From the NCBI GenBank assembly GCA_019915135.1, contig JAHLMK010000012.1, positions 62,001-126,000 of the forward strand: a DNA stretch of 64,000 nucleotides. The letters run 5' to 3'. The position numbers and the translations under genes are program-made. Every line of letters begins with the position of its first letter. The first letter of the stretch is position 1. Below are positions 21,443 to 33,700 of the stretch, piece after piece. This DNA comes from Strobilurus pachycystidiatus. Taxonomy: Eukaryota > Basidiomycota > Agaricomycetes > Agaricales > Physalacriaceae. The notes below the pieces were generated by a model, which worked only from the letters and a program-made list of their open reading frames with translations, made no database searches and was not told the origin of the DNA.

Positions 21443-24400
21443 TCAGTCTAACGCCCCCCCCTCAATATGCGCTTCCTGCTCATACTCCTCCATTACCACA
21501 TCCTCCTCAACGTTCCCATCAAGAATATCATCCCCCTCCATATCAGTGTCGTCTCCTCCTCCTTGAATTGATGAGGTCCCACCCTCTCTTTCGTCCAGAT
21601 TGCGCCACAGATGCTGAAAATGGTTGGCAACCCGGCTACGAATGTGGGATTGGCGGTAGGCGTAGGCTCGAGCTCCTTGGCTGCAGCGACCGTCCTCTCC
21701 CCGCTCCTTCCACCATTTAGCAAAATGGCGCAGGAATACCACTGTTCTTCTCATTTCCTCCTTCACCAGCTTTACCTCCTCAGTCCACCGCCTCATCCGA
21801 GCATACGATTTACACCACTCCACCCGCAGCCCTTCCTGGAGATACTCCTGCTCCCTAGAGTCAATCCCCTGCCAAATCCATGTCGGGCCTTCCCTATACC
21901 CTTCCCCCCTCCTATTGTCCCCTCCGTCCTCCCCCTGGCGAGGCGCCCCTCTTCGATTTCGTTCTCGAACAAGAGGGGCGTCAGCTCCCTCATCCAGCAT
22001 GCGCACATCCTTCCCCACATCCAAGACTCGCCACTTGGGATCCAATGTCTCTGAGCTTGCATCTACCAATGCCGCCCTAGCTTTCCGCGCCAAGATATAT
22101 CGAGCGGCGTGCTGAGCGATCTTCACTTCGTTTCTCCGAATAAGAGCCTGCGCCCGTGTTGAGGCTCCCTGATGTCGAACCTCCCCTCCTCGAACTCTCA
22201 GCATACGGGCCTTGATGGTGAGTTGAGACCGTAGACCGTCCAATGCCCAGCCCATCTGATGCTCTCTCAGCTCCTTCTCCAGCTCGACCACCTCTCCCTG
22301 GCATCCGCTCATGCGTTGTTGGGCAGTCATCTGGGAGGGGAACATGATGATAACGTCTTCAATGTGGCTGGTTTCTGAAGCGGAGCTGGCCAGATCCAAG
22401 TCGGAGAGCGCTCTTCCCGATCCAGGAGTGTAGACCGACTGTAGCTCCCGTATGCGATTGAGTGAACGAGACAGCTTTGTCCGCTGCTCCAAGAGGTTGG
22501 TGATTTGAAAAGCAGTCTCGGGCTTCTTGGACATCTCCAGCTCAACACGGAGTCGGGATCTGACTGAACGTCAGATTGAAAGATTCAACAAGAGCAAAGA
22601 AAGCTTACTGAGACTCCTCCAAGTCAATCAACTGTAACATAAATCCCCTCGACGAGACATCGTGAAAACAGCTCGTTCCTGCGTCTGCTTCCGCCTTATC
22701 CTGCTCTGCAAAGCTCTTCCGAACCTCAGCTTGGCTGATTTTCTTGGTCTCCGGCATGGCGTAGGGGTTGGGATTGGAAGAGTCGTCGTCAAACGCCTTC
22801 ACCATGGCGAGCCACTTAGACACATTATCCTTCTGCGCCAATGTAAACTCTTGCCAAGCCGCCGTTTGGGCGTTTCGTTCGGGGATGGCTCGTAAAAGCC
22901 GTCTCTTCAATGAAGCACCTTTGAGGTTGGTCAGTCACAAACATCGAACATGAAAAGCTGTGCTAACCCAAGCCAAATAACTTGACGATGTTCCAATGGC
23001 CGAGGTGATCCTCGATTGTATTCCGCCGATGTCCAGGACCCATTTCTCGCGTGCTCGTTGCAATAGGTCCGATGTTTGCCCACGGACGCTCGATTCCTTC
23101 TCCATCCGTACGTGCGGTGTGGAGCAGGAAGTTGAGAGAGAAGTACATGCGACACCACCAAAGATGGCCGCGAATGTGGAGTTTAGGGATTACGTATCGG
23201 AGGATTCGGAGGGTAATGTCGATTCGGTGGCTGGGTGGGAGATTCTTGAGGCGTACAGCAAGGTGCTTGAACCATTGACACATGATGTCGTACGACCAGA
23301 CAATCATGAGCAACGGGTGTATGAACATGAGAATGCAGGCCGCAATCCAGTCCATGTTGGCAAATCTAAGTAGTAGCTCAAACCAACGCCTTCAAGCAAT
23401 TTGACCAAACTTACCGTTCTCCCTTCTGAAGGTCGCAGACCCCATTCCGCATAACGAACTCGTGCCTTGCACATACGGCCAGCGCAATTCCCGTGGAGGC
23501 GTAGCCCTTGGAGTATTTGGTGTTGGCCATGTCCATCGCTGCGAACCCGGAACATGAGCTCATCTAAAGAAGTGTCAATAAGGAAAATAAGAGGAAAGGA
23601 AGCATGTCAACTCACGTCCTTCTGGTCTGTGACAGTCTTGAGATACTCATAGAAGGGCTTGATCTCTGAGTAGTACGCCCATCCCATCCCAAGGCCAGGA
23701 TCCTTCTTCTCACTAGATTTGGCCAAACGCTTCAGTCGGAAGCAAGCGTCGACCGCAATAAACAAGATATAGAGAGCCCGAACGTCTGGAGACGCTTTAT
23801 CCCAGCCTTCAGGTAGGTTTATGTCCGGATGTGGGCAAGCTGGGCATAGAACCGCCAGCTCTCCAGCACGCGTCTCCTCAACGCTCCGTTCGGGGTCGTT
23901 ACCACGCCCAGCACGCTTGAGCATCCTAAGATGACGCCATTGTCTCAGGATGAGCAAAAAAGACTTGTATCGATCCTATGGCATTGTCAGAAACAGCTAA
24001 AGCAGAAGGGTGAGATTGTACTCACCGGAAGCTTGCGGACGCCCGTATTGTCTGTTAGACGCTCCAATGATGTATAGTAGTCGTAGGTGGTCGTCTTGCT
24101 CTGAAGTGTGAGCATGTGAAACTGCCGAAGACATTCGAACGTGGCGCAGGTTCGCGGTTCTATTTGCGAAGAAGGGAAGAGACCACGACGAAGAAGTTGT
24201 TGATGGTAAAGACCCGCCTTTGAGCGTTGTTGACATGCGCAGCAGTCGATGGCAACCTCATGTATTCCAGTTGTGTGTATTACCACAAATCGGTGGTCAG
24301 CCGGGCGTGGATTGGGACACGCGGTACCCAGACGATGTCCAAGCTGGATTCGGAGCCCTATATCTCGTAATGTTGCGTCCTCAAAGAATTTCCCAGTCCA

Positions 24401-25061
24401 ATGCTAAGCTTAATGAGTACTAGGAGTCGAGGGACAAGCAGAGCACACACCAGGATGATATCAAAAGGTCGGCGAACATGCTCTTTCACATTACACGCCC
24501 GACACGCGAGCTCGCGTCCCAAACACGTCTGACACCTGTAGAGATCTTCGTCCGTGCTGCCACAACGGTAGCAGGACTCCTCGGCGTCCTCCAAGCCATC
24601 CTCGCGCAGACATTCGCCCAGAAATTCTGGTCTGCTGGGTACCCAACCCGTAAGAGGTTCATCCTGTAGCCATTGAATACACTCGGTCAGATGATGCCAG
24701 CCACGCTGCGCGCTACACGCACCGAGGTAATATATTTACGTCTCTGCCAGCTCTCTACCTCGGGCAGGACCGTGGAGGCGACCGTTGTAGACGCTTGAGG
24801 ATCCGAAGGAAAGTCCACTTCAAAGGCCTGGCTGTAGTCGACTTCATCCGTCCAATCAGCTTGCTCCACCTGCAAAATATCTCGCAGTTTCCGCGCCCGT
24901 TTGACAGGAGAAGGAGGGGCTGCTGCTGTAGACTGCACGTTGAACCGGCGACCGTCAGTGGAAGGGCGGTGAACGTCAATGGTGCCCCCATCGGAGTCAC
25001 TGTCGGAGTCGGAGCCTTCCAAGGCAGCAGTGAAGACGGCGCGGCTCCTCTTTTTTGGCAT
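21443..25061 (-). CDS. KDZ-family transposase, uninterrupted (1087 aa)
   Basis: Eight exons: 24723-25061, 24451-24663, 24026-24403, 23616-23975, 23415-23563, 22968-23365, 22609-22918 and 21443-22559. All introns are about 46-60 bp and GT-AG, and the sum is 3264 nt with no stop. Start ATG at 25061 (MPKKRSRAVF), followed by an acidic Ser/Asp run. Residues 144-175 carry C144-x2-C147, C157-x2-C160, C167-x2-C170 and H175, the CxC-type zinc domain of this family. The catalytic core shows VDACFRLKR (D386), the CSGFAAMDMANTKYSKGYA block, WSYDIMCQW (D506) and TDGEGIERPW (E569 or E572), in the order of the RNase-H-fold DDE triad. A coiled-coil, Arg-rich C-terminal region follows. It should bind the TIRs and cut the element out; that is family knowledge. 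Divergent to nothing; TET/JBP lies upstream in the same direction. Confidence 0.93.
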
Positions 25062-25185
25062 GGTATGATGGCAAGAGCAAGAACACGTGTGTGGCCCCAC
25101 CCTCTCTCTTTGCTAACTAGGGTGATACCCTTGGTCTCTGTTACCCCCTTGTTATGAATTTAGACTTTTATTTTTACAGCTTTAA

Positions 25186-27233
25186 TCAAGACGAATACTG
25201 TCTAACGAGTTCCTCCCATACTGGAAATAAATCTCTATTTCTACCTGGCATCCCCTGGCGATGATATCCCCAAGCCGCCAAATCCTCCTTTGACGCGCTC
25301 TCTTTGAACTCCTTGTCAGACATTCGGCCGTTCAACACCCAACGGAAAAGACCCGCCGCTGAAAAAAGCACGAACGCGGAGCGGCTCTGGCCTTGCCACA
25401 CAGTGATGTTGCCGTGGGTGATAAGAGCGGAGGGCAAAAGGATGAGATTTCCCGGTGGAAACTCAATGACCAACCAAAGATCCCAAAGTATGAGATGCCC
25501 GCCCATAGTTGGGTCAAAGTCATCTAAAGGCCAAACGCCACACATCCCTCCGACGCGGTTGAGATGGTCGGTGTGGAGGCGCGTCCAAGCTCCTGGGGGA
25601 AAGTTCACGTGCGCCGCTGCAAATGCACAGCTGCCAAACGGTCGTCGCAGGTTTTTGTCGTCGTCTACGATGGCGTCCAACGTCTCATCGTACTCCTTCC
25701 ACATCTCTGGAAAGTACGTGGCAAAGGCCTCTGTAAGATTTGTTAACCAATGAGAACAGGTAAATGTTGAAAGAGCAAACACTTACTATTGGCGAATTCC
25801 GTCATCCTCACAAAGGGCTCTTCCTTAAAGAGCTCTTCCAGTACCTTGGCGTTGCCAGGCTCGTTATCAATCCAGCCTGGAATGATGCGGCCCCCTCCAA
25901 AGCTCAAACCCCAGCCCAGAGTTTCATAATCGCCGCGGCGGTGAAAGCTATGCTCCGTGTCAAAGCGGCACTTGGCTTTGGCAGCGCGAATAAGCTCCGC
26001 CGCCCGACGCATCAGGGCTGGCCAGTCCCCGACGTCCGGGTGCCCAACGAGCACCAGGAGTAGGCGCCCTTCCGCGTCCAGCACAACTTGAGGTTTGCTA
26101 GATACTTTGAAATCAGCCCGAATTTCAAAATGGAAACGTTCAAGAAAGGCTTACACTCCTTTCCAGTTCATTTTCTTGAACGCCCGGTCCACCATTCGGC
26201 GCATTTCATCCAGAGTCCACACCTTTGGATCCCAGTCCGTCCTAGGACCCTGCCAGGTCCCGCCCGGGTGCGCATACTCACTATCAAAAACTGCGGCCTC
26301 TACAGCTCGCCGCTTGGCTCGAGCCTTCGTCGTTCCTCTGCTGCTCTCCCCACCCCGAGCCTCGAATCTTTGCCGGTGTTGGCGTCGTCGAGTGCGTTTC
26401 CGAGGCGGCGGGTTCAATCCTTCCTCCGCCGCTCTCAAACGAACTGTCTCTTTCTGGCGCTTGCGCTTACGAGCGCGCCTGGAAGCGGACCCTTGCCCTT
26501 GCTCCAGGTCAGAAGAGGGTGGCGGGTCTGGCGGCGTAGGAGGACGCAGAGGAGGCTCAAGGCGCACAGGAGGTTCTGGCTGTGCGAGCAGAGGCGGCCG
26601 AGGTTGTAGAGGCGGGAGAGCTAAGGGTGACGGCGAGCGAGACGGCGGGCGGCGTGGCGGGAGGGTTGAAGGAGACGACAAGCAGGAGATGAAAGGTGGA
26701 GGAGAGGGTAGAGGGCTGAAGCTCGACGAACGTGCCGGCGGGGTCGGAGATCGAGAGAGGGATGATAGAGGTGAGAGAGGCGGGGATGGTGGGCGCTGGC
26801 GTCGGCGCAGAGGGCGCCCGCGAGCCTCCTCAAGACGGGTGTAGACGTCTTCGCAGTCGCTGTCGTCATCGTCGCCCCGCTGCAGAGCCTCCTCTGCCCG
26901 TCGCGTTAAAAGCTTCGTAAGCGTCGTTCTCTGCACGACGACGGGCGCGCAATGTTGAGGGAGGTCGGGCACGCCATATCCAGAGAAAACCGTGCCTTGA
27001 CGCGTCTTTCGTTCTGTCAAAGGCGTCAGCTTACTCTAGACTAGGCTTGGAAGGAGGGGAAAGAGATAACAGCTCGAAAAAAAAATTGAGAAGGGCGCGC
27101 CCGTCTTTTCGCCCCCAAGTTCGAGGGCGTACTCGTCGCGCGTGCCCCAAAGAAAGAGTACGCTACAGTAAAAGAGAAGCTGTTAGAAATGCTCACCTGT
27201 CAGCGGCGGACGCGCAAGCCCCGTCGTAAACAT
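25186..27233 (-). CDS. TET/JBP-like 2-oxoglutarate/Fe(II) dioxygenase (583 aa)
   Basis: Four exons: 27197-27233, 26155-27013, 25787-26097 and 25186-25730, in frame throughout. The first exon is short (12 codons); I chose it because the long second exon has an acceptor but no ATG at its start. Residues 60-270 are Pro/Ser/Arg-rich and low-complexity. The C-terminal catalytic domain includes KPQVVLDAEGRLLLVLVGHP, then LHTDHLN with the metal ligands H455 and D457, GGHLILWDLWLVIEFPPG, ITHGN with H508, and QSRSAF with R519 for 2-oxoglutarate. These are all the expected ligands of the double-stranded beta-helix fold. Fungal TET/JBP enzymes oxidise 5-methylcytosine and are known to be linked to KDZ transposons. 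Here the gene probably counters methylation of the element; that role is inferred. About 125 bp separate it from the transposase start. Confidence 0.85.
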
Positions 27234-27903
27234 GCTGGCCGCCGTTCGGACTTGGAAAGCGTTGGAGTTCTGGAGACCTGGTCTGGACTGTGACGGCAAC
27301 GCCCAAGCAAAGCCCCGTCACGCTTCCCGCGCCGGACGTCCGTTCTGTAACCGTCAGTCCTTTATCCTAGACGGTTGTGGTGTCGGTATCCTGCCAAATT
27401 TTGGTTTGTTGGAGAAGTCTAAATGAATTTAGATTATCTACACTCTTAATAGTGCAATATATCATGTTCGTCCTTCCTCATACACGTCCTCATCTTGGCA
27501 CTAAGATTTGGTCAGTCATTTAGCCTCTCATAGACAGACACTTGTACAGCTTCATATTCTATACTCGCAGCGTCTATGATGCTATTTGAGTCTGGTCACG
27601 GATTTTGTTGAGCAGGAGAATGGGTGCGGCCCGTCTACAATGACTTCGCAAAGCAACAAGCTATAACACATACTGTTACTCGCCTTGTTGCAATTAGGCG
27701 TTTTCAGATTGTCTGGAATTGATTTTATTAGTTCATAGATACAATCCTATGAATGTAAGTAAATCTAAAATTATATTATTTCGGCGATTCACAGCTGAGA
27801 AAGTGTTATAATTTACGGTCTGACCAAAACTTGCCATGAGCAACTACCTTTCAAAACGGTCGTCGATCACTGATCGACGGCCTCTTTAATCTCGACCACC
27901 ACT
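27234..27903. other. Intergenic spacer in the KDZ element
   Basis: The divergent interval between the TET/JBP and AT-hook genes. It is AT-rich from 27420 with a short inverted stretch (CGGTCGTCGATCACTGATCGACGGCC) just before the ATG at 27904. No ORF of note; presumably holds both promoters. Confidence 0.5.
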
Positions 27904-28565
27904 ATGGCCTTCGGGAAAAAGCGTGGGCGTCCGCGGATACATCGTACGGACGCAGACCGCCGTGAAGCTCGGCGCACCTCAAACCAGGACTACTACTCGT
28001 CTAAGCGCGAAGACATCCGGGTGCGAAGGCAAGCCAAATATCTTGAGGAGGGGACGGATGATCCCGCCCGGTGCGTCTCCTAACTCTCGCCCGCGCCCAG
28101 GTTGACTAACATGAGTTTAGTCTGATTGCCAAGAGAAAGCAAGCCACCGAGCGCAGCAAGCCCGCCGTCGTTGCGCCTTTGGAAGTCATCAACCTTCTGC
28201 GTACCATCCGGGTTCATCGTGCCTGCATGCGCGTAGCAACGGACAACGACGTTGTCGCACATCTCAACATGCGCTGCCAGGAAATGGTCGACGCCCTTGG
28301 CAATTCCAAGCTTTACAAGGCGGTGACGATTCGGTTCAAGCACGATGCAAAAAGGCTGCACGATGATATGCTGGCGTCGAAGGAGGCTCTGGGCAGAATA
28401 ATGGAGGTGCTAGGATTGGAGAGTGCAGAGGCAGAGGAAGGTGACAAGCTTTGCTTAGAGCTGGCAGAGGGTGCACGCCTGTATGGCGGCGTCGCGGCCA
28501 AGGTTCGCGACGAGACGGTCTGCGCCAGATTTCTGTCGGGCATTCTGCCTCATCAGATGGAGTGA
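27904..28565 (+). CDS. AT-hook-like small protein of the KDZ cargo (203 aa)
   Basis: Two exons, 27904-28070 and 28121-28565, joined by a 50-bp intron (donor GTGCGT, branch-like CTAAC, acceptor TTTAG). The N-terminus has an AT-hook-like core, KKRGRPRIHR (residues 5-14), in a very basic 60-residue stretch (DADRREARRTSNQDYYSSKR) expected to bind AT-rich DNA. The rest is a helical domain (LRTIRVHRACMRVATDNDVV; LYGGVAAKVRDETVCARF). It is transcribed divergently from the TET/JBP gene. The layout resembles the 190-aa gene at 3408-4079. A role in recognising the AT-rich TIRs is possible but not shown. Confidence 0.75.
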
Positions 28566-28718
28566 GCTTCAAGTACAATAGATGCCTTACCTTTACCTGT
28601 TCAATCTATTTCACCAACTATTCTGTACCACTGCTGAAATGGCTAATGAGAGGTGCTTTGAAATAATTGCAAGATGTAAGATATTGGATGTGCTAAAATG
28701 TGAATAGAGGCGACGGGG

Positions 28719-29638
28719 CTACAAGCTCTCCTCGGCGTTCCCCTCGGTGCTTTCGGCCCCGTACACGCGAACCTCCCCAGTTGCCTCGTCGTACTCATAC
28801 TCATACTCCGTCTCCGTCTCTATGCTCAAATCGTCGCACTCCCACTCTATCTGGTTGCCTTCGTCGTCTTTGCCTTCCTCTGCGTCCGAATCTTCCTCGT
28901 CCTCGTCCTTGTCCTCCTCGTTATCGTCTGAGGGTGCGGGGAACCAAGCGGCAGGTTGCAGGTCGTAAAATCGCGTCCGAACGATATCTTCTAACATTGA
29001 GGCCTGCGCCAGATGTTCGCGGGCTTGGTCAGCCCAGGCGGCGTGTGTGGGATCTAGACTGGCTGCATCACTGAGGGAAAGAGTTAGCAAGGTGAGGGGA
29101 GTTGTTGAAGGGAATCACTTACTTGCGCTCTACAAGCCAGTCCCAGGATTGCAAAGCTACGCGAATTCCAGAGACGGACTGCCATTCGGCTTGGAGCTGC
29201 CAAACGGCGTCGGACTTGGCAGTTGAGAGCCATTGCGCAAAACGAGGAGCGACGGTGATGGGGGGCGTGATGGCGCAACGCGCACGGGAAAGGAAGCGTT
29301 CAAACTTTAGCCTGTAACGGATAGCCTGGGAGCGGTCAGAACGTAAGATAAGAAAGATATAACCAACGCACATCTTTCTCAACGTCCGTGGGCTCCTTCC
29401 CATACCAATCCTTCCAAACCATCCACAGACGAAAGAAGAAAGGGTAGTCGTTTCCCAGCGTCATCGAGTTGGTGTAATACGGATGGAGGATTTGTAGGAA
29501 GTGAAGCCGGGCGGGGTGCATCGGCGTCCGAAGGTAGTTGGCGAACATCGAGTGCGGTTCGGCCTTGACTGTCGCACGGGAGGCTTCGATTTCGGAGGGC
29601 AGGAAGTGGGTGCCCAAAAAACTGAGCAGGACGGGCAT
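28719..29638 (-). CDS. 273-aa acidic-tailed protein of the KDZ cargo
   Basis: Three exons, 29372-29638, 29123-29325 and 28719-29070, with introns of 46 and 52 bp; 822 nt, no stop. The N-terminal two thirds is helical with many aromatic residues (NYLRTPMHPARLHFLQILHP; DYPFFFRLWMVWKDWYGKEP; CAITPPITVAPRFAQWL). The C-terminus has a long acidic run (DNEEDKDEDEEDSDAEEGKD) and a Glu/Tyr-rich tail. I do not recognise the family. It converges with the AT-hook gene and is divergent from the 248-aa gene 132 bp away. The preserved frame and introns argue that it is a functional part of the transposon. Acidic tails of this kind often bind histones or basic proteins, which is speculation here. Confidence 0.75.
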
Positions 29639-29770
29639 GGTTGGCAGAAGAGAGCGTGGGTGCGAGCCGAAAACGGACGAGTCAAGTTGATGACTACAAG
29701 TTGATGACTAAATGTGCTTATGCCGTTCACTTCCGCAAACCGTCGTTCCGTCTCTTCTCCCATCACCGTC

Positions 29771-30618
29771 ATGTCCTCCGCTAAGTACCGATGCACGCCG
29801 CCGTATCATCCGGCGTACTCTCATCGCGGCCAAGATCCCCGCGATCTGGGGACGTTTTACCTAGTTAAGAGGGGGTTGAACGAGCACGTTGGGATTTACA
29901 CGGACTGGTGCGTGGTGCAAGCGTCTCACGACTTGCATGACTGACACAGAATGGCAGGGATGCCATCCCGATGGCGGCCCAGACACCTCCTCCCAAGAAA
30001 GAGTTTGTTTGGGACAAGATATGCTCTCGCTGGGGCGATTTTTGTGTCGCCAATCATAGACACGACGAGCGATCCCCCCGCATCACGGACCAGCAGTTAT
30101 ACCGGAGCTGGGCGACAGAGTGTCTCCAGAGCTCCGAGACCTCTCCTCCCTTGGACGACGACCATGACGACTCTATCGAGGAGATCGCACCTCCCACCTC
30201 CCCATCCCCGCCTTCATCCCCCGTCAAACGCGCACCGTCTCGCGCACCGTCTCCGAAGAAAACGTCCCAGAGAAGCGCCCAATCTGCATCCGTCTCGTCC
30301 GTATCCCGTCCGTCCGCTTCCATCATACAAGCGTCCGCGTCGGCGTCTTTTCCCTCCGCGCCATCTTCCGGTTCAACACGTGCGGCCAAGGCTCGTTCTA
30401 CGACCGAGGAGTCGGTCTGGTACTTGGTGGAATACAACGGCAGCCGTCATGTTTTTGCTTCAGTGTAGGGTCCTTTACCTTGTTTTGCTGTGAGAGGCTA
30501 ACATTGGCGTTCTAGGTCGGACGCCTTTGACGCAGCAGAGCGTGATGGCGGAGAGGACTCCATTCAGATTCACCGAGGTAACAAGTTCAAAGCGCGGGAA
30601 TGGATGGAAGGTATCTAG
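29771..30618 (+). CDS. 248-aa protein with RNase H1-N-like repeats
   Basis: Exons 29771-29907, 29958-30464 and 30516-30618 (introns 50 and 51 bp) give 747 nt without a stop. The first exon ends with GTFYLVKRGLNEHVGIYTDW and the last part reads VWYLVEYNGSRHVFASVSDA then FDAAERDGGEDSIQIHRGNK. Both resemble the small [FW]Y-V-x-G ... IY-x-W module of the RNase H1 N-terminal / caulimovirus viroplasmin fold, which binds RNA-DNA hybrids. Between them lies a Ser/Pro-rich linker. Start ATG at 29771 was chosen because the conserved module begins just after it. The fold assignment is a motif-level judgement; the splice model is solid. No catalytic RNase H residues are seen. Confidence 0.65.
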
Positions 30619-30753
30619 TTGTCATGCTATAGATCCCTACCCAAATGTACCCCCCTTCATCTATATATGTATCTACACGGTGACTGTTAGCTTGGCTGAT
30701 CGCTGGCACTGGCAGAGTGACAGTAACATCACACAGACCTGTACCTTGACGCC

Positions 30754-33700
30754 ATGACCCGCCCACGAGACCCCGCAACACTGCGGAAACGCGGCCGCAA
30801 ACCTATCTGGTCGGACGACAGAATTGCTTTCCTCAAGGAATGGTTCGCCAAACGCGAAGGGCTAGACAGGAAGGCGGTGGCTGGGTTCAACGCGAATTTT
30901 CTGCAGGCCTGGTGGGCAAAATTTCCCTACCATTTGGACGATGAACGACCGGAACATTGGCCTCCGGAACCTCTCCCGAATGCTCCTACAGTAGAAGTCG
31001 ATCCTTGGCCTGTTGTTGAAAAATACACGGACGAGCAGGAGAAGCTCACCAGCCTGAAGCAGGCCATGATCAATACGGGAGAAAAGGTGCGTGATTTGCC
31101 TCACATTTGAGGACGCGTCTGATTGCATGACTTCAGCAACTGCGTACTTGGTTCAACAATGCCATTGCTCACAAGCAGTCCGTGTCCGCTACCATTGGGA
31201 GAACGGCGTTTGGCGGAATGATGAAGAAGTTGCACAACACAAGCGTCCGCCCCATCCATATCCCCGATTACAAATTCTACATGCGCCACCCCGACTTCGT
31301 TGAACATTGTCGAACCGCGACCGAGGAGGATCCTGCATTTGAGAACCTGGAGAGGGGGGAGGTGTTGGCGTTTCGGTGCCAGATCGCCAGTGAACTCTAC
31401 GACGACGAGGATCTTGAGGTGAAGGAAATGATAGAGAGGGAGAACGAGGCCGCCTACCAACAGCGCGTCGCCGAGTTCAACGGCCTGGCTGGGGAGGAGG
31501 GAAATGCAGATCAAGCTGTGTAAGTAATTCCGCTTCTCCTTCCAGTTATCTAACTAACGGTCCTTCCCTCAGTTGCCGCATGAACCTCGCGCGCGTTGTG
31601 CAGCCGCTGTTAGAGTCTCTCAGCCTGGCTACAGGATATTCAATGGCGCTCGTTGCTGGCGCTCCCCCAAAGGTTGGCGAGAAGAAGTTCTCTCTAGCGG
31701 GCGTGTATTCCGGGCGAACAAAGGATACGCGTCAGGACTTTGGGGAGTGGATGGGGGAGAAAGAGATGCGCAAGAAGGTTTGGAATCCGTTCATGAAATT
31801 TTTGTTGCAGTGTGACCCAAGTAAGTCCGCTTTTGCCTGCCAAAGGACGCGTCTAATATACCTTGTGTAGACGGAGAAAGTATCCCCAACGTAGAGATGG
31901 CGGATGTGCAGATGGAGTCTGCGGACAGTTACGGCGCTGGTGGCGACGGTGAAGATGAAGATGAGGGAGAAGGGGACGAGGATGAAGATCGTCCGGCGAA
32001 GAAGAAGAAGGGAGGGAAAAAGGGCAAGAAGAAGGGAGAAAAGGAAAAGGCAGACGCCTCCCCTACCGTACCCGCTCCCGCTCCAGCTGCGCCCAACCCG
32101 GCAACCTCCTCTCCTATTCCCCCTCGCCAGCAAAGGGTCGATCAAGCCGCCTTGGACCGCGAGGTTGAGCGCGAACAGCAACAAGAGGACAATTTCCGTC
32201 TCTCTGCCAGCCGTAGTCCATCTCCCACTCCTTCCAATAGAGCTCCCACCCTCCCTCCTCGGGAGACTACGCCCGACCTTCCCGAGTCTGTCGCCAGTAC
32301 CATCACCGAGTTTATGATGTCAAAAATCAACGCTCTCGAAACAGGCGATAGGCGTGCCGTCCTTGCTCAGCTCTCACGGATGTCAGAGTACGAGGTTTCC
32401 AGAGAGTGCAATATCACCCGTAACAAGGAGGAGCTTCGGAAGCTAGGATTTGAAGCCGAAGAGGAGGGAGTGTTGAGAGGAAGGCGGCTCAAGGCGGACC
32501 CTGTACCTGAAGAAAGCTTGACGCCCAATTCTGCGCCTGTGGAGAAGAGTGCACCAGAGCCCCCTCCAACCCGTATGACTCGAGCGTCCGCCGCCGTGGA
32601 TGCTGCATCTAATTCTCCTGCGGCTGATTCTGCAAGTCGAGATCAACCCGGCCCGACCCCCGGTCATAGGGAGCCATGGCTGTAGTATTTTGCCTTTTCT
32701 TCCTGGCTGTAGCCAGAAGAACCTGATTTATCTAACGTGGCACTAGCCAGGAAGCCTAGCGGAGTGTCGTATTGAAAGTCGGCTGACTCAGCAATCAGGG
32801 GTATTCATATTAAAATATAATCTACTTAATAATAAGATCAATTATGCATTGTCATTTATTTAACAATATTATCACATATTCATACAGCAGTAGGAGTTAT
32901 TTGATGTCATGATATCTAGTTTTGCATTTTGAAGCAGCCACAGAGTAGGACAATTACTATAATTGGCAGCCCATAAAATCAATTAATTTCCTATTTATTA
33001 TTTTCTCATCATTCTTCCCCTCATAGAAAAACGTTTTCAAACCCCCGAGACAACCCTAACCAACCCTAACCTAACCCTAACCGGTCTACATTAGACACTA
33101 TTCTAAATCAGACTTAGGTTGCTCATCGCAACCTAAGCCTTTATATACAATAACACAAGGTTAATTATGTAATTGAATATTTAAGTGTATTAATACTGAT
33201 CACGTGACCTTAACCTAACCTATCACATGACTTTGTAGTGGTTTCATCTGTCTGGCTCTAGCCAGGCTCCTGGCTTTGCCAGGGAGGATAAATCAGCTTC
33301 TTGTGGCTACAGCCAGGAGTTTATAGAAATTGCTACAGCTACAGGTGTCATAGGCCTACTCCACCAGCGCCGGATACTCCCGAGGCTGATCCCGCTCAGC
33401 AGTGTGCAGCCGCTCCTGCGCCGACTCACGCTCAGCACGCTACTACTCCCTCTCAACATACGCCAACTTCCAACCAACGTTGCTTAACAACACCGGATGT
33501 TGCGCCGGCCGTCAATCAAGGCACGGCAGCTCCCCAACAATTCGAACTGCAGGCAAACGCCCGTGGCACCCCGTCTCCCCCTAGGCAACTTACGCCGGCT
33601 TCTACCGAAGATGCTTCTCGAATGGAGGTGGATGCTCCCACGGCTCAGGCCAAACCTGCTGGAGAGCAGAGTCCCGTTACGATGGCTGGGTGGACGGGGT

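Noticed and set aside
26095..26844. 249-codon plus-strand ORF, Arg/Gly-rich
   Set aside because: Antisense shadow of the Pro/Ser/Arg-rich low-complexity part of the TET/JBP gene, whose frame, introns and C-terminal domain are convincing.
29951..30493. 180-codon ORF overlapping the 248-aa gene
   Set aside because: Alternative frame of exon 2; the other frame joins by three good splice sites to two related modules.
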